A stretch of 64,000 nucleotides of DNA from Numida meleagris (Eukaryota > Chordata > Aves > Galliformes > Numididae), in contig NC_034421.1 in assembly GCF_002078875.1 (NCBI RefSeq), positions 7,524,365 to 7,588,364 of the forward strand, in the 5' to 3' direction. The notes under the pieces are model-generated. The model did no database searches. It saw only the letters and a program-made list of their open reading frames with translations, and was not told where the DNA came from. Of the stretch, positions 26,701 through 37,700 are shown in pieces; positions within the stretch are counted from its first letter, which is position 1; every line of letters starts with the position of its first letter. Position numbers and translations under genes: made by a program.

Positions 26701-27289
26701 TGCAAGCTGAAGGCATTAAATGAAAGTAATTCTCATGGGAGGTACTAGCCAACAGTCCTGGAAGCAGAAAGGATCTATTTACCTGAAAACACACAAACTG
26801 ATGGACTAACTAGTGGACAAACTAATAAAATCAAATACAACTTTAAGTTCTAGATGAAAATCTATTAGCTTTTGTAACAGAAAATCTAGGCCTGAGGCAT
26901 GAATAAAAAAATGCAAATATGTTTTTTTAATATATGACCTCCTTCCTTACTTTTCTAAGATTAATTCCACCCTTGCTTATTAACTACTCAGAGCAATGAT
27001 CTTGCAGTGTCTGTGTACCACATTTGAAATGTCTGTAAGCTGAACGGTAAGAGTGTTACAGAGATATATCTCCATTCTAGTAGGACATCAGTGGAGAACA
27101 CTCACGTTTTCCAAAATAAAAAATAATTTCTAACAACACAGTAGTCAATGATATTGTAATGTAAGACTACTGTAATGGTAATTAATATGATAAAACATAA
27201 CATGGCTGATACAACATCAACAAATAGAGCTAAATGTGTATATAACTTAAATACTAAACAATAGATATTAACCACTTTTTAAAGGCTTT

Positions 27290-27492
27290 GCACAGTCATA
27301 AAAGAGTTTTTACAAGTGCGGCATACGGCTCTTGTTCATCGCTGGTGAAAGTGCACAGCTAACGGAGATGGCTATACTGAAAAACAGCGCTTTGTAGCTG
27401 AGAATTTGCTCTATCAAAGAGTGTCACTGTGCTCTTTGTCTTTGTTGTCATTTCCATGGAAGTAAATAGGAGGCACTGCTTTTGGTGTGACC
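27290..27492 (+). mobile_element. mariner 3' end (transposase C-terminus plus terminal repeat), copy A
   Basis: In one frame the sequence reads KEFLQVRHTALVHRW, stop, KCTANGDGY. This is the C-terminal end of a mariner transposase (family pattern ...aLv-RW-KC---NG-Y). It is followed by the 3' untranslated part ('tttgtagctgagaatttgct') and an outward end 'aaataggaggcactgctttt' whose reverse complement fits the mariner terminal repeat pattern (AAAGTAATGCCTCCTATTT-like). The rest of the transposase is absent and there is an in-frame TGA between RW and KC, so this is a dead 5'-deleted copy. It lies about 0.4 kb upstream of the KDM8 CpG island. A related copy is at 41183-41294. Confidence 0.8.
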
Positions 27493-27895
27493 TCTGCATA
27501 CACAGCCCATGACAATTCCTCTTCACTCAGCAGGGCCCAGGCAAACCAAAAGTTGGATGCCCGTGGGCTAATGTTTTGGAGGCCCACCACAGAGACACAG
27601 TTCATACCAGACTCATAGCAAGCTAGACTGTAACCTTAATAAGATGTATATAGAATTAATAGCACTTAAGATTCAGGATTCATAAAATATTATTACAGCC
27701 ATCAAAGTATCATGAAATGTCATATGTTTAAATGCAACTTGCATAGTTTTACCTTGGTACATTTTCTTCTTTATGAAAGTACTTCATAAAAGCACTCCGT
27801 TAAAACTGAAGCCTACTCTCAACTGCTTTTTCAGCTGCAGGGAAGCTGGCAAAGCCCATCACGGTTTTAATGTCCTGTTACTCCTCTGGAGACCT
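27493..27895. other. non-coding upstream flank of KDM8
   Basis: AT-rich sequence between the mariner remnant and the KDM8 CpG island. Nothing specific was recognised. Confidence 0.5.
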
Positions 27896-27899
27896 CGTG

Positions 27900-28720
27900 T
27901 TTAGCACACGGCCCACACCTGTGAGAGCCCACACCACGCCCCACGACGACCAGGACCACCCGCCCGCGCAGGGCTGAACCCCGCCCTCAGAGCCGGGCAC
28001 GCGCTTAACCCGGAGGAGCTCCGCGTTGCTTCGCTCCGGCAGCGCCACGCATGCCCAGCAGCGCCGCGGAGCCGTGCGGCCATGGCGGCCGCCGCGGGGC
28101 TGTGGGCGGAGGCGCGGGCGCTGCTGCCTGACACCGAGGAGGAGCTGAGCTTGGCGCTGAGCGGAGACGTGGACGACTGCGTCCCGCCGCTGCTGCTCCG
28201 CGCCCGCGGGCTGCTCTACGGGGCGGCTCCGCCGTGCGAGGAAGCGCTGCGGCGGCTGGGCGACGTCCTCCGCGACTACGCCTGGGAGAAGCTGAACGTG
28301 GGGCCGTGGCGGGACGTGAGCAAGGCCTGGCGGCAGGTCTACGCCTACGGCTGCCTCTTCGGCGCGCTGGCCGAGGTCGCCGCCCGCCGCCCGCTAGCGC
28401 CCGCCGTCCGGCTGTGCGACATGGGGCTGCTGATGGGTGCCTCCGTGCAGGACAACGTCCTCGTCCGGCTCGTCCGACTCTTGCAGGCGCACCTGCCCCG
28501 CGCCAAGCGGCGCAGCGCGGCCCCGGGCAGCGCCAAGGTACCGCCGGGCCGGGCCCCGGGTTCTGCGTTCCGCTCGGCCCGCCTCTTCCCGCGGGGCTCC
28601 TCGGTGGCCGCCGCCGAGGCCGTGAGGGGCTGACGGCGCTGACGGCGTTTCCACGGCGGCGTTCTGTTACAGAGGGCCCGGACTGACCCCCCTCCGGAGC
28701 CTGTTATACGGCCCGAGGAC
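27900..28720 (+). promoter_or_regulatory. CpG island promoter of KDM8
   Basis: The sequence changes abruptly from AT-rich to CpG-dense at about 27.9 kb and stays so through the first coding exon. Just upstream of the start codon is 'ccacgcatgcccagcagcgc', which resembles an NRF1-type site. There is no TATA box. The start codon context is 'gcggccATGGcg', a strong Kozak context with G at +4. The transcription start is probably within about 100 bases of 28082 but cannot be fixed by eye. Confidence 0.7.
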
Positions 28721-31700
28721 GCGGTGCCACGCGAGCGCTGCCCCTCGCTGGAGCACTTCCGAGACCACTATCTGATTCCACAGAAGCCCGTTGTCTTAGA
28801 TGGGATTATTGACCACTGGCCATGCATGAAGAAGTGGAGGTGAGAATAAGTGCTTGTTTCTTGTCCTAACGAGGACCAGGATGGGTTTTGTGTCGGGTAT
28901 CTCAGTGTTCGTTACACAGCAGACACCTCCCTAGGAAATCGCTGCCAACCGGAGCGATGTGTGCTGGGAGCCTTCCTGCTGCACCGCATCTCTGCTCTGT
29001 GTCAAATGGCACAAATCACTTCAGAACTTCATGCTGTAGGGGGTGCAGTGTGCCATGGCAGTCAGGTCCTGACTGTTGTATCCAGCCTGTCCTCGCAGGA
29101 GACTGCGTAACGCCAGGATACTCCCTTTGCTTTGTTTTACTTTGCTGGAAGCTAGAGGCGAGTATGAATTGTCAGCTGTACCAGCAGATTTACTCACATT
29201 TCAAGTGGGTTGAGCTCCGTCAGGCACTCGCTACTACTCAGTGATTTTTACATCTCAAAACTTGCTCTTCAATTTCAGAGCAAGCATGAATAAGCATAAC
29301 TTCAGTTCTTCAATTTCAGAGAAGCATGAATAAGCGTAACTGGCTTTTTTATTCACAAATATGAACCTTGTCAAGTAGCAGTTTTCAAGCGTTGAGTTTC
29401 AGACAACCACGTTCAGGAGCGATAACAATATTGTGCTGCTGTTTGTTGTAGGCAATGGTGCCAGCATTTCCAGTCCTGAGAATGAAATATTTGTGAGATA
29501 AAGCTTATGATCCCTCTCAGAAGGGGAGAAAACGCTCAGGAGCAGTTTGAGGAATTGCTTACATTCTTATTTTCTGTGGCCAAGGATAAAGTCTATGTTA
29601 ATTGAATGTAGATTATTGTTGTTATATATTTTCTATGTAGCATCATATATGAATATATATAATTAAAGTTATATATGTTACATAGCCTTATTACTTCAGA
29701 AATATTTTAGTCTTTTTTGCATCCAAGGTACTCCATTCTTCAGACACTTACAGTGATGAACTTTTTAATATAGATAATAATCACGGTCAACGAAGGGATA
29801 TGGATGACTCTTCAGAGGAACTCCTCTGACCTTTTGAAAAAAGCTTGGCCATCACTAGTCAAGAGAGGCTAACAGCTTAAATCTCAGCTGGTAAGGAAAT
29901 GATAATTGAGATAAACAAGGTATTAAAGCAAGACAGATGTAACGTAATGTAGATAGGAAATTTACCACTTGTTTTCTTACTGCTTGAGTCGTTTTCTTGC
30001 TAACTTTTGTCTCTGCTTGGTTGGTTTTAGAGGAAAGAAACTCACATTAGTAGAGTTTTATTACTCTCAAAGATTGATTTTTTGGTTGATGTCCTAGTCG
30101 CATTCAAAATTAGTAAGAAGAGAATTAACAAAGTGTGATGGAACTTCTTTTGTTTCAGTGTGGACTATGTTTGCCAAGTCGCTGGGTGCCGCACGGTCCC
30201 TGTAGAATTGGGTTCCCGGTACACAGATGAGGAATGGTCTCAGAAGCTCATGACCGTCAGTGACTTCATCAACCAGTACATTGTGAATGAGGTCTGTTGC
30301 TTTCATATTTTGTTTTCATTTCCAAAAACAACAACATCTATTGGTACAGAATTTTTGCCTAGTTGGAGCTAATTAGCATAAATATGCTTGGAGGTGATCC
30401 TAAGGGTGAAGTTATGCTACAAGCACAGCCCTGAATTAAAAGGTTTGACATTTGCAAGACCTGAAGCTAACAAATAGTTACTGCAGCAACAGATTAGGTT
30501 GTATTTTTATGTACAATCAATGTACAGCAGCTGAAATTTGAGGAATAGATATCTTCTACATCAAAAGCCTGAATGGTGAAGTTCAAGGATAAGGGATTTA
30601 AATTTCCTCCTCAGCCAGCAGCATTGTTCCTCTCAGTTATTAAACTGCTTAGTGAGATCTATTGTCAGGATCCAAATTTGTGTGTACCAGCAGAAAATTA
30701 AAAAGGTGATTGGCTATTGAATGGCCGCTTACTTTCACAGCTAAGGATCTGGAGCTTTATTTCTGTTTAAGTCTTCTAGCAGGAGGGACCATGTACCATT
30801 ACAAATTAGTCTATGGTATAGCCTGGAATGGAATATCAGGGTGGCTGTGGGGAGCAGAGGCGAACTAGTCTGTGTGCCAGCAGGGTCTAGCTACAACACT
30901 GCAGAGTATTGTCATAGAACTGACAACTGAAGAACTGGTGTGACTCCATATTATTATTGCTTGGTTTCTACCAGTATCTTAAGCTAGATGATTTGTTAAC
31001 TGGGGATCTATCTACACTGTTATAATTTCAGTATGTCAGTAAATATTTTTCAGAAGTCTCCTTATACTAGTCAACTATTTAAGCAATTCTAGTATGCTGA
31101 GATAGTAGACTGTAAATGGATCTTACCTATAAGTAAATTCTACCTAATTGTATGTAAATGACCAAGAAGTCTTACACTATATGTCACTATGCTTTTTTTT
31201 TTTCCTATGTTTTAATTTCAGAATAGCGTAGGATACCTTGCCCAGCACCAGCTTTTTGATCAGGTAAACCTGCATAAATATTTCTTTCTGTAGTCAAGTG
31301 CTCCCTTTGTATGACAAATCATCTCTGTGAATGTCATTTCTACTTGATGGAAGGGCATAGGGAGGTTTTTTTTTTTTCCACTTGGCTGAAAGGAGGGGGA
31401 AACAAAGCCTTTGGGGGGCAAACATTCAATCTTGGGGCTGTTTTGGTACAATGTAGCATTTGCTTACAGGGATACCACCTGGAAAGCAGCATTTCTCCAA
31501 ATGATATATAAGTCAGGGCAGAGGTTTGAACGGGGAAACAAACTTCAGTGTTGGTATGTTCAAGGTGTTCTGCAATGTCACTTCAGGTAACCAGAGGAAA
31601 TCAGGTTTTAGGGACAGTTCAGTGGGCATGGTGCTGATGGGTTGACAATTGGACTAGGAGATATTAGTGGTCTTTTCCAACGTTAATGATTCTATGATTG

Positions 31701-33369
31701 GTGGGAGATATGAAAAGGAATAACACAAAGAAGCGAGCTTAGTGTATAGAAGATAACCACTACCTTTTCCTTAAACAGCAAACCTACATATTCTTGTAGT
31801 TCTCTCATTCCTTGAGTTTCTCTGGTTTCTTCTAAAGCAAAGAGTCTCTAAATCATGAGAAACCCCTTTCCTTTCTTTCACACACCTCCTTCCAACAGAA
31901 TCTGCTAGAACAGAAGGTGTGAGGACATTTCCTGCAGATTCCCAGCAATCCAGCTACTTTTCAGCTGCCATTGCTGGACAAGAAGGTTATTTGTTTTTTG
32001 TGTCAGGCCCTGTTACTCTCTTCTACAAACTATGTCTTTTGCAAGCCAGGATGTACCCTTTTTAATGTTCATTTCCTTATGGAGCAGATCCCAGAATTGA
32101 AAGAGGATATCAGTATCCCTGACTACTGCTGCCTGGGTGAAGGGGAAGAAGATGACATCACCATTAACGCGTGGTTTGGGCCAGCAGGCACTGTCTCACC
32201 TCTTCATCAGGATCCCCAGCAAAATTTTTTAGCCCAGGTCTGTACTCCAGTTACTCTGCGCAAGCCTTTAATACTATAGCTAGAAAAAAAATGCTTATCA
32301 TGTGTAAATATAACAGACAAGAATGGTGGGCAAATGGACAGATAACTGAAGGACAGAGAATATGATGCTGGACTCTTTAGCCTGGAGAAGACTGAGGGGG
32401 AATCTTATCAACACTTAGAAATATCTAAAGGGTGGGTGTCAAGAGGATGGGGCCAGGTTCATTTCAGTGGTGCCCCACAGCAGGACAAGCTGCAACAGGC
32501 ACAAACCTGAACACAGGAAGTTCTAGATGAACATGACAAAAATGTTCAGTACTGTGAGGGTGAGAGAGCCCTCGAACAAGCTGCCCAAAGTGGTGGTGTC
32601 TCCTTCTCTGGAAATACGTGGAATCCACCTGGATACTTTCCTGTGCAACATGTTCTAGGGAATGTGCTTTAGCAGGGCTGCTGAACTACATGCACCTCGA
32701 ATATGCATCCAGGTAGATGAAAAGCTCAACATAAGCCAGCAGTGTGCACTTGCAGCCTTGAAGGTCAAATGTAACCTGGGCTGCATCAGAAGAGGGGTGG
32801 CCAGCAAGGCAAGGGAGTTGATTTTCCTTCTACTGTGCCCTTGTGAGGCCCCACCTGCAGTACTGCAGCCACCTCTGAGTAAGCAGGTGTATTTTACTGT
32901 TAAATGCTAACTGTGGCCCACAGTATGGTATATTAGACTGGCTGCTAGATAATGGAACTTGTCATTTTCCAATAATGCATAGGTTCACAACTGATTAAAA
33001 GTATTTACTGTAATATATACAGGTATTGGGAAGAAAATATATCCGTCTTTATTCACCACAAGATTCAGAAAACCTGTACCCACATGAAAGCCAAATTCTT
33101 CACAACACCAGTCAGGTAAATAATCATCTGAAAAGTTAGTGTCAGTAATGTTAGTTCATCTAATCATATTTAAATAAATATTGTTCGTTTTTGTTTTTAA
33201 ATAGGTTGATGTAGAAGATCCTGACTTAACAAAATTTCCCAACTTTAGAAAGGCTGCATTTCAGTCCTGTATTCTGATGCCTGGACAGGTTCTCTTTATT
33301 CCAGTTAAATACTGGCACTATATACGGTCTCTTGATGTTAGCTTCTCTGTCAGTTTCTGGTGGTCATAA
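28082..33369 (+). CDS. KDM8: JmjC-domain dioxygenase KDM8 (JMJD5), complete
   Basis: Seven coding exons join in frame: 28082-28537, 28673-28839, 30159-30291, 31222-31263, 32088-32237, 33023-33115 and 33205-33369 (stop TAA). The 401-residue product is close to the human protein (416). It is a nuclear Fe(II)/2-oxoglutarate oxygenase; the family is known as an arginyl hydroxylase and was first reported as an H3K36me2 demethylase, and that activity is debated. Residues 1-152 (exon 1) form the helical N-terminal region. The JmjC domain covers roughly 180-401. Iron ligands are visible as H306 and D308 (SPLHQDP) and H385 (KYWHYIR), and the 2-oxoglutarate lysine is K321 (GRKYIRLY). The peptides [30 protein letters not shown] and ITINAWFGP are near-identical to the mammalian protein. 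The ATG at 28082 was chosen for frame and Kozak context. All catalytic residues are intact. It is convergent with NSMCE1. Confidence 0.95.
29266..29340 (+). repeat. imperfect 41-base tandem duplication in KDM8 intron 2
   Basis: 'tcttcaatttcagag(c)aagc' followed by 'atgaataagc(a/g)taac' occurs twice, at 29266-29300 and 29307-29340, offset by 41 bases with only small differences. Each copy contains a polypyrimidine-like 'cttcaatttcag'. This is probably a recent replication-slippage duplication. Confidence 0.85.
31608..31699 (+). mobile_element. CR1 LINE 3' end in KDM8 intron 4
   Basis: The run 'cagtgggcatggtgctgatg', 'gttgacaattggactaggag', 'tagtggtcttttccaacgtt', 'aatgattctatgattg' is the typical CR1 3' terminus, ending in the short ATTCTATG-type tail. 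It is heavily 5'-truncated and in the same orientation as the host gene. Confidence 0.85.
32360..32662 (+). mobile_element. CR1 LINE fragment (3' region) in KDM8 intron 5
   Basis: 'ctctttagcctggagaagac', a shortened 'gtgccccacagcaggacaag', 'gcaacaggcacaaacctgaa', 'gagagccctcgaacaagctg', 'ctccttctctggaaatacgt' and 'ggaatgtgctttagcaggg' follow the 3' region of CR1. The terminal tail is missing: the sequence breaks off near 32670-32700, just before the expected ATTCTRTG repeat. Confidence 0.85.
32700..32885 (+). mobile_element. CR1 LINE internal fragment, out of order after the 3' fragment
   Basis: 'gatgaaaagctcaacataag', 'agcagtgtgcacttgcagcc', 'cctgggctgcatcagaagag', 'gtggccagcaaggcaaggga' and 'ccttgtgaggccccacctgc' belong to the reverse-transcriptase C-terminal coding part of CR1. 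In an intact element this part lies upstream of the preceding fragment. The two fragments are thus in reverse order on the same strand, implying two insertions or a rearrangement. Confidence 0.85.
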
Positions 33370-33483
33370 TGCTGAAGAACACATAGTGTTTATTGGTATT
33401 GTAACAGCAATTAAAGACCAGGAAAAGTAGCATCTGGTATGCTTCAGAAGTGAATTTTATTTAAACATGTTTTTCTCCCTATA

Positions 33484-33489
33484 AATAAA
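33484..33489 (+). terminator. KDM8: KDM8 polyadenylation signal (AATAAA)
   Basis: A canonical AATAAA about 115 bases after the KDM8 stop codon. A second AATAAA is at 33689-33694. Either or both could be used; no GU-rich element was clear enough to choose between them. Confidence 0.5.
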
Positions 33490-34577
33490 AAGTCCCTGTT
33501 TCAGCATGGTAAAAGAATGTGTGCAAATGCTACCACTTTATTTCTGTGGATGTTTCTAATATAACCTCCTTGTAAAGAGCATCTGTTGGGTCAGCACAGT
33601 GTGTGTGTGTATAAAGCACTATATATAAACAGTGCCAGGACTGCTTTATAAGTCAGGTTAGTTTTAATTTCCACTTGAATTTAACAACAATAAAAACTTA
33701 CATAAAATCATGGATAGTGCTGCCCAGAAGTTCAATAATCTGAAAAAAAACATAAGGTAAAGCAAGGTACCAGTCTCCTATGAGGAAAAAGTTGATTTTA
33801 AGGACTATGAAACTAACTGAAGTTAATCCATAGTTTATTTAATTAGTTAATCTGTTGCTTAATTATCTTTCAATCGAGACACTCTGTCTGCCAAAATACA
33901 ATGCCACTCCATACTAATATCTAGCAACATATAGTCCTTGTTTCCTTTTCAAGTCACTTTTAAAAGGACAAAGCATCTTCACAGAAAAGAACAGTGTGAA
34001 GTCCTCATTCTAAAAACTGGACAATAAATCTTTATTTTTAAAGCTTCACAGATTAAGTTGAAATTGTCACTGGTTTTGACTGTGGAAACATTCTATCTAT
34101 TCTTGAACATATCTGCCTGTGACCTCACCATATGACATGAACTCTTCTGACAGAAGAAGAGACAAAAAACAAGCAGTGGTGCAAGCTGGAAGTTCAGACT
34201 CGAGCCAGCCCTTGCTCAGAGACTGAGCTGACTTTTTGGTAGAGACCTTGAAGCACTGTGTGGTCAGCTACTTGAAAACCGTGTAAAAAGTTACATAAGT
34301 GAACTGATTGAGGAGAATTCACAAGCCCCGTAGTGCTAAAAACAGGTTTCATTCTCAGTTTTGCTACTGAAACTGTACAAGTATGGAATACAGTGGCTGA
34401 GAAAAGCTTTGTGTAATAATGCATTTGCATAGATCAGCTTTCAGAACTGAGCAAAAACATTCACATCTTTTGTTCACAAACATGCACTGAAAATATGGAG
34501 AACTGCACACACAAACACACCTCCTAGAAAGTTGTCTTGACATAACCATGTAGGAAAAGAGGAAAGCCAGAGACAGT

Positions 34578-34583
34578 TTTATT
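34578..34583 (-). terminator. NSMCE1: possible NSMCE1 polyadenylation signal
   Basis: TTTATT on the plus strand, which is AATAAA on the minus strand, lies about 140 bases downstream of the NSMCE1 stop codon. It is the nearest canonical signal. Confidence 0.5.
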
Positions 34584-34724
34584 GTCAGTTTCTTAAAACT
34601 TCAGAACAAATAAATACATTTAACAGTGTACTGTTACTAGTGAATACAGAGCAGTCTGATTGTTCTGCCAGAGAATGGGAAAATAAAAATCACTAAAAGC
34701 TTTAGTTGTTGCTACTAAAACTTG

Positions 34725-37700
34725 CTAAGAATGAAGCTCTTTTCTGCTTTCTCTTTTTGATGATGACTGGGACTCTGTCCGACTTCTATCTACAGAGAAA
34801 GGAAAAATGCAAAGGTAATGACACACACAAAAAAAACTATAGGGTATGACTTCCAGATTTTTACAGTTCTTTATACGTTCCTGTGTTCCTGTTCAGAATG
34901 TCCAATTTCTCTCGTTAAATTGAGGAAGTCTTAGAAGAGTTTCTGCTCTTCCTAGCAACTCAGTATTTCCAGAAGTTTTAGTGTTCCTGCCCATCCCCCA
35001 AATCATTAATGCTGTTCTAAATAATATGCACAGGATCTGCTAATGACCACAAGACAATCTTTGTCATTTCAGGGCTCAGTGTTGCCTGAGTATGGTTCAC
35101 TTTGAAACATACAACTGAAGTCAGAAATATCTGATATTCAGTTACAATTAAGTATTTCAGGCAGTGCCACTGAATATCACAGTCCATTCTTAAATATTAC
35201 ACTTTAAGATGTTACTTGATACCTGGAATCTCATAAGGCCAGACATCATTACACTGAGGACATCGTGGTTTAGACTGAGCTTTGAAGTACTTTCCAACAC
35301 AAGGTAAATGCATTCCAGTTCCACAGGTTTCACATGCTTGGCTCTGAAATCAGAAGTGTTACTAGAAAACCTTTCTCATCTGCCCTTCTGTCACAAAAGG
35401 CTGAAGATAAACGATACTTTAAATTGTGAACTATTGTTGGGAATAAAGTTGAAGGACACTCAGAAATCAAGGCTGGTAAAGCATAATAGGAATTATTCTC
35501 CTGGAAACTAGGAAAGGCCATTTTCCTACATGAACATAATTTAGCGTGAAAGACAAACAGAGCTATTTGGCTGCAGTGAAGGAGAGCCATTAGGATGGAA
35601 GAAGTAATATTAGGGAAGCAAGTTAGCTGGGAAGATGAAGATTCAAGGGCAAGGAGCAAGAAAATGTAATAGTTCTAGAATAGGAGTTCAGGCTGTAATC
35701 TCTTATGCAAGATTAAACTGGAAGCTTGCCAGGTATCAACACACAGTGCTTTAGTAAACTATATATAGATACACATTCATTCTTAAGTCCAAGATGGTCA
35801 ATTCCTGAACTAAAATCCCACAACCAAAGATGAAGGTGTCAAATGGAAGGTACAGTTGTCTACATTGTATTATATACGTGAATAATATTACCAGATTATA
35901 ACACCAGAATTTTCACTGCCTGCCTAATACTCAAGGGAAAGCGTCACAAACTTCCACTGTGACACAAACTCATCTGCAGATACCAGCAGAGGTAATCAGA
36001 TGCATTACCTGGATGGCAAGGCTGTGACAAATATTACACTTCTTTGCTATATCTTGATAGGTGCTGAGTATGTATTGTTCCATCTCCATTATGCAGCGAG
36101 TATGCAGAGTATATTCCCCATTTCTCTATGGAAACAACAACTGATGAGATTATAGCAATATCCCTCAGCTCCTTTCTTCATTTTGGAAATTTCTCACCAC
36201 CTGTTAGCAAGCACTGACATTCAAGGGTGTTTTTTTCCCCGCCATCACGGATGAAACATTCTTACACCAATAAAACACAAAGCCAAAATGCTTTTGAAGA
36301 GGCAGGACTAATTTACTAAGAGGGTCATAAGAAAAGTCACACTTAACAAATACAGTCCTTGAAAGGTACAGATGAGCAAGCATGCTCTCCTTAAAGGCAT
36401 ATCACTAGGGGACCCTTCATTTGCACATCAGTGGAACTTCTACTGGTTTTGTAGAAAATCTGAGCAGTCACTACTTGAGGTATCTTTGAAAATCTCTACT
36501 AATTCTCTCTAATGTAAGGAAACGGGTGGCAGCAGGGTGGAAATCTATGATGTGCTTACAGCCAGGAGAAAAGAAACTCAGGTCTCAATTGTCTTGGTAA
36601 GAAGTTGTAGTATTCCACATAGCAAAAACTAATCTCAATTTCTCCAATTTTTCCAGAACTGGCAGAGTAGCCTGTGCATTTCTAGTTGAGGAGTTTTTTG
36701 CATGTTTGGTCTTACTGCTTTTCAGGGAATTCTAAATGTAACTGACAACAAGGACCAACCTGAAAAGCTTTGGCCAGCTTTTGTTCCAAGCTTTAAATGT
36801 GCCATGCTGTTTTGTATGAAGAATGCCTTTTATGTCGTAATGCAGAGATACACACATTAGCTTAGGTAGAAGAAATGGAAGCCAGACTGTCATTATGCAT
36901 CTACCAAAGGACTTTTTGCTTTTAAGTGTACTAGCTTTTACAGAAAAGTCACTGACTGGAGCAATAAACATAGGCCTCACAAAACCATTTTTATCATCAT
37001 CTATTAATGAACATCTCCAGTTTCCACCATCACATCCATAAGAAAATAACTGGACCTATTAAAACAAACACCTGAAAAATAAAGTAGTTACCTCAGAAAG
37101 CCACTTATCATCCACAAAAATTTTCAGCACTTGTTCTGCTTCCTTTTTCTTCATTTTCTTTGTCTTCAGTTGGTCAGCACAGTTTAAAATATCCGTAGAA
37201 GAGGCAAAGCCATTTTCTGATAAAATTATTAGGTCCATCTATTGAAAGAAACATTTTCAATTACTTAAAGAGACTATGCAATTCAATAGACACACCGTAT
37301 GGTAATGTACAGCTTTTTCAGCATCCATACATAAGCATACATGACCAATTTTCAGAGGTTCTCTCATTGGGAATATTCCTGCTGCACATTATCACAGAGC
37401 AGAATGCAGTTTATGTGCTAGTAGTACTATGTGCCACAACAACCCATCTCTGCAGCACAGACATGGCTGTATGTGCTACCTCAATAATGGCAGAGTGGAT
37501 TCTGAATAGCATCAGTTTAGATGGCACTTCAGCAGCTGTTCCAGAACAGTAAATAACCTCTTTCTAGTTTATACAAAAAAATTAGAATGCAAAATTAAAA
37601 AAGCTAATTCCCTTCAAGAGGGAATCATTACCCATATATATTCCCATTTCCCTCCCTGCTCTATTTCATTTAGGAAAAAATTCAATTCAGTTATGCAAGA

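Larger units (their letters stand above)
21736..27280. other. gene-poor non-coding stretch
   Basis: No exon chain or conserved protein is recognisable. It contains AT-rich simple sequence near 22.8 kb, a CpG-rich pocket near 24.1 kb, a TA-rich patch at about 25.03-25.08 kb and an (ATTT)n run near 26.7 kb, each listed or discussed separately. Confidence 0.55.
33370..34724. other. tail-to-tail 3' regions of KDM8 and NSMCE1
   Basis: This 1.36-kb interval between two convergent stop codons holds the 3' untranslated regions of both genes. Plus-strand AATAAA signals occur at 33484-33489 and 33689-33694 (KDM8). A minus-strand signal (TTTATT on the plus strand) occurs at 34578-34583 (NSMCE1). A short (GT)n tract lies at about 33599-33610. 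No other gene is seen. Confidence 0.6.

Noticed and set aside
28234..28686. Second long frame overlapping KDM8 exon 1
   Set aside because: A composition artefact in the CpG-rich exon. The KDM8 frame is supported by splicing to six further conserved exons.
32171..32365. Alternative frame through KDM8 exon 5 into intron 5
   Set aside because: The exon encodes the JmjC HQD motif in the other frame and has a GT donor at 32238.
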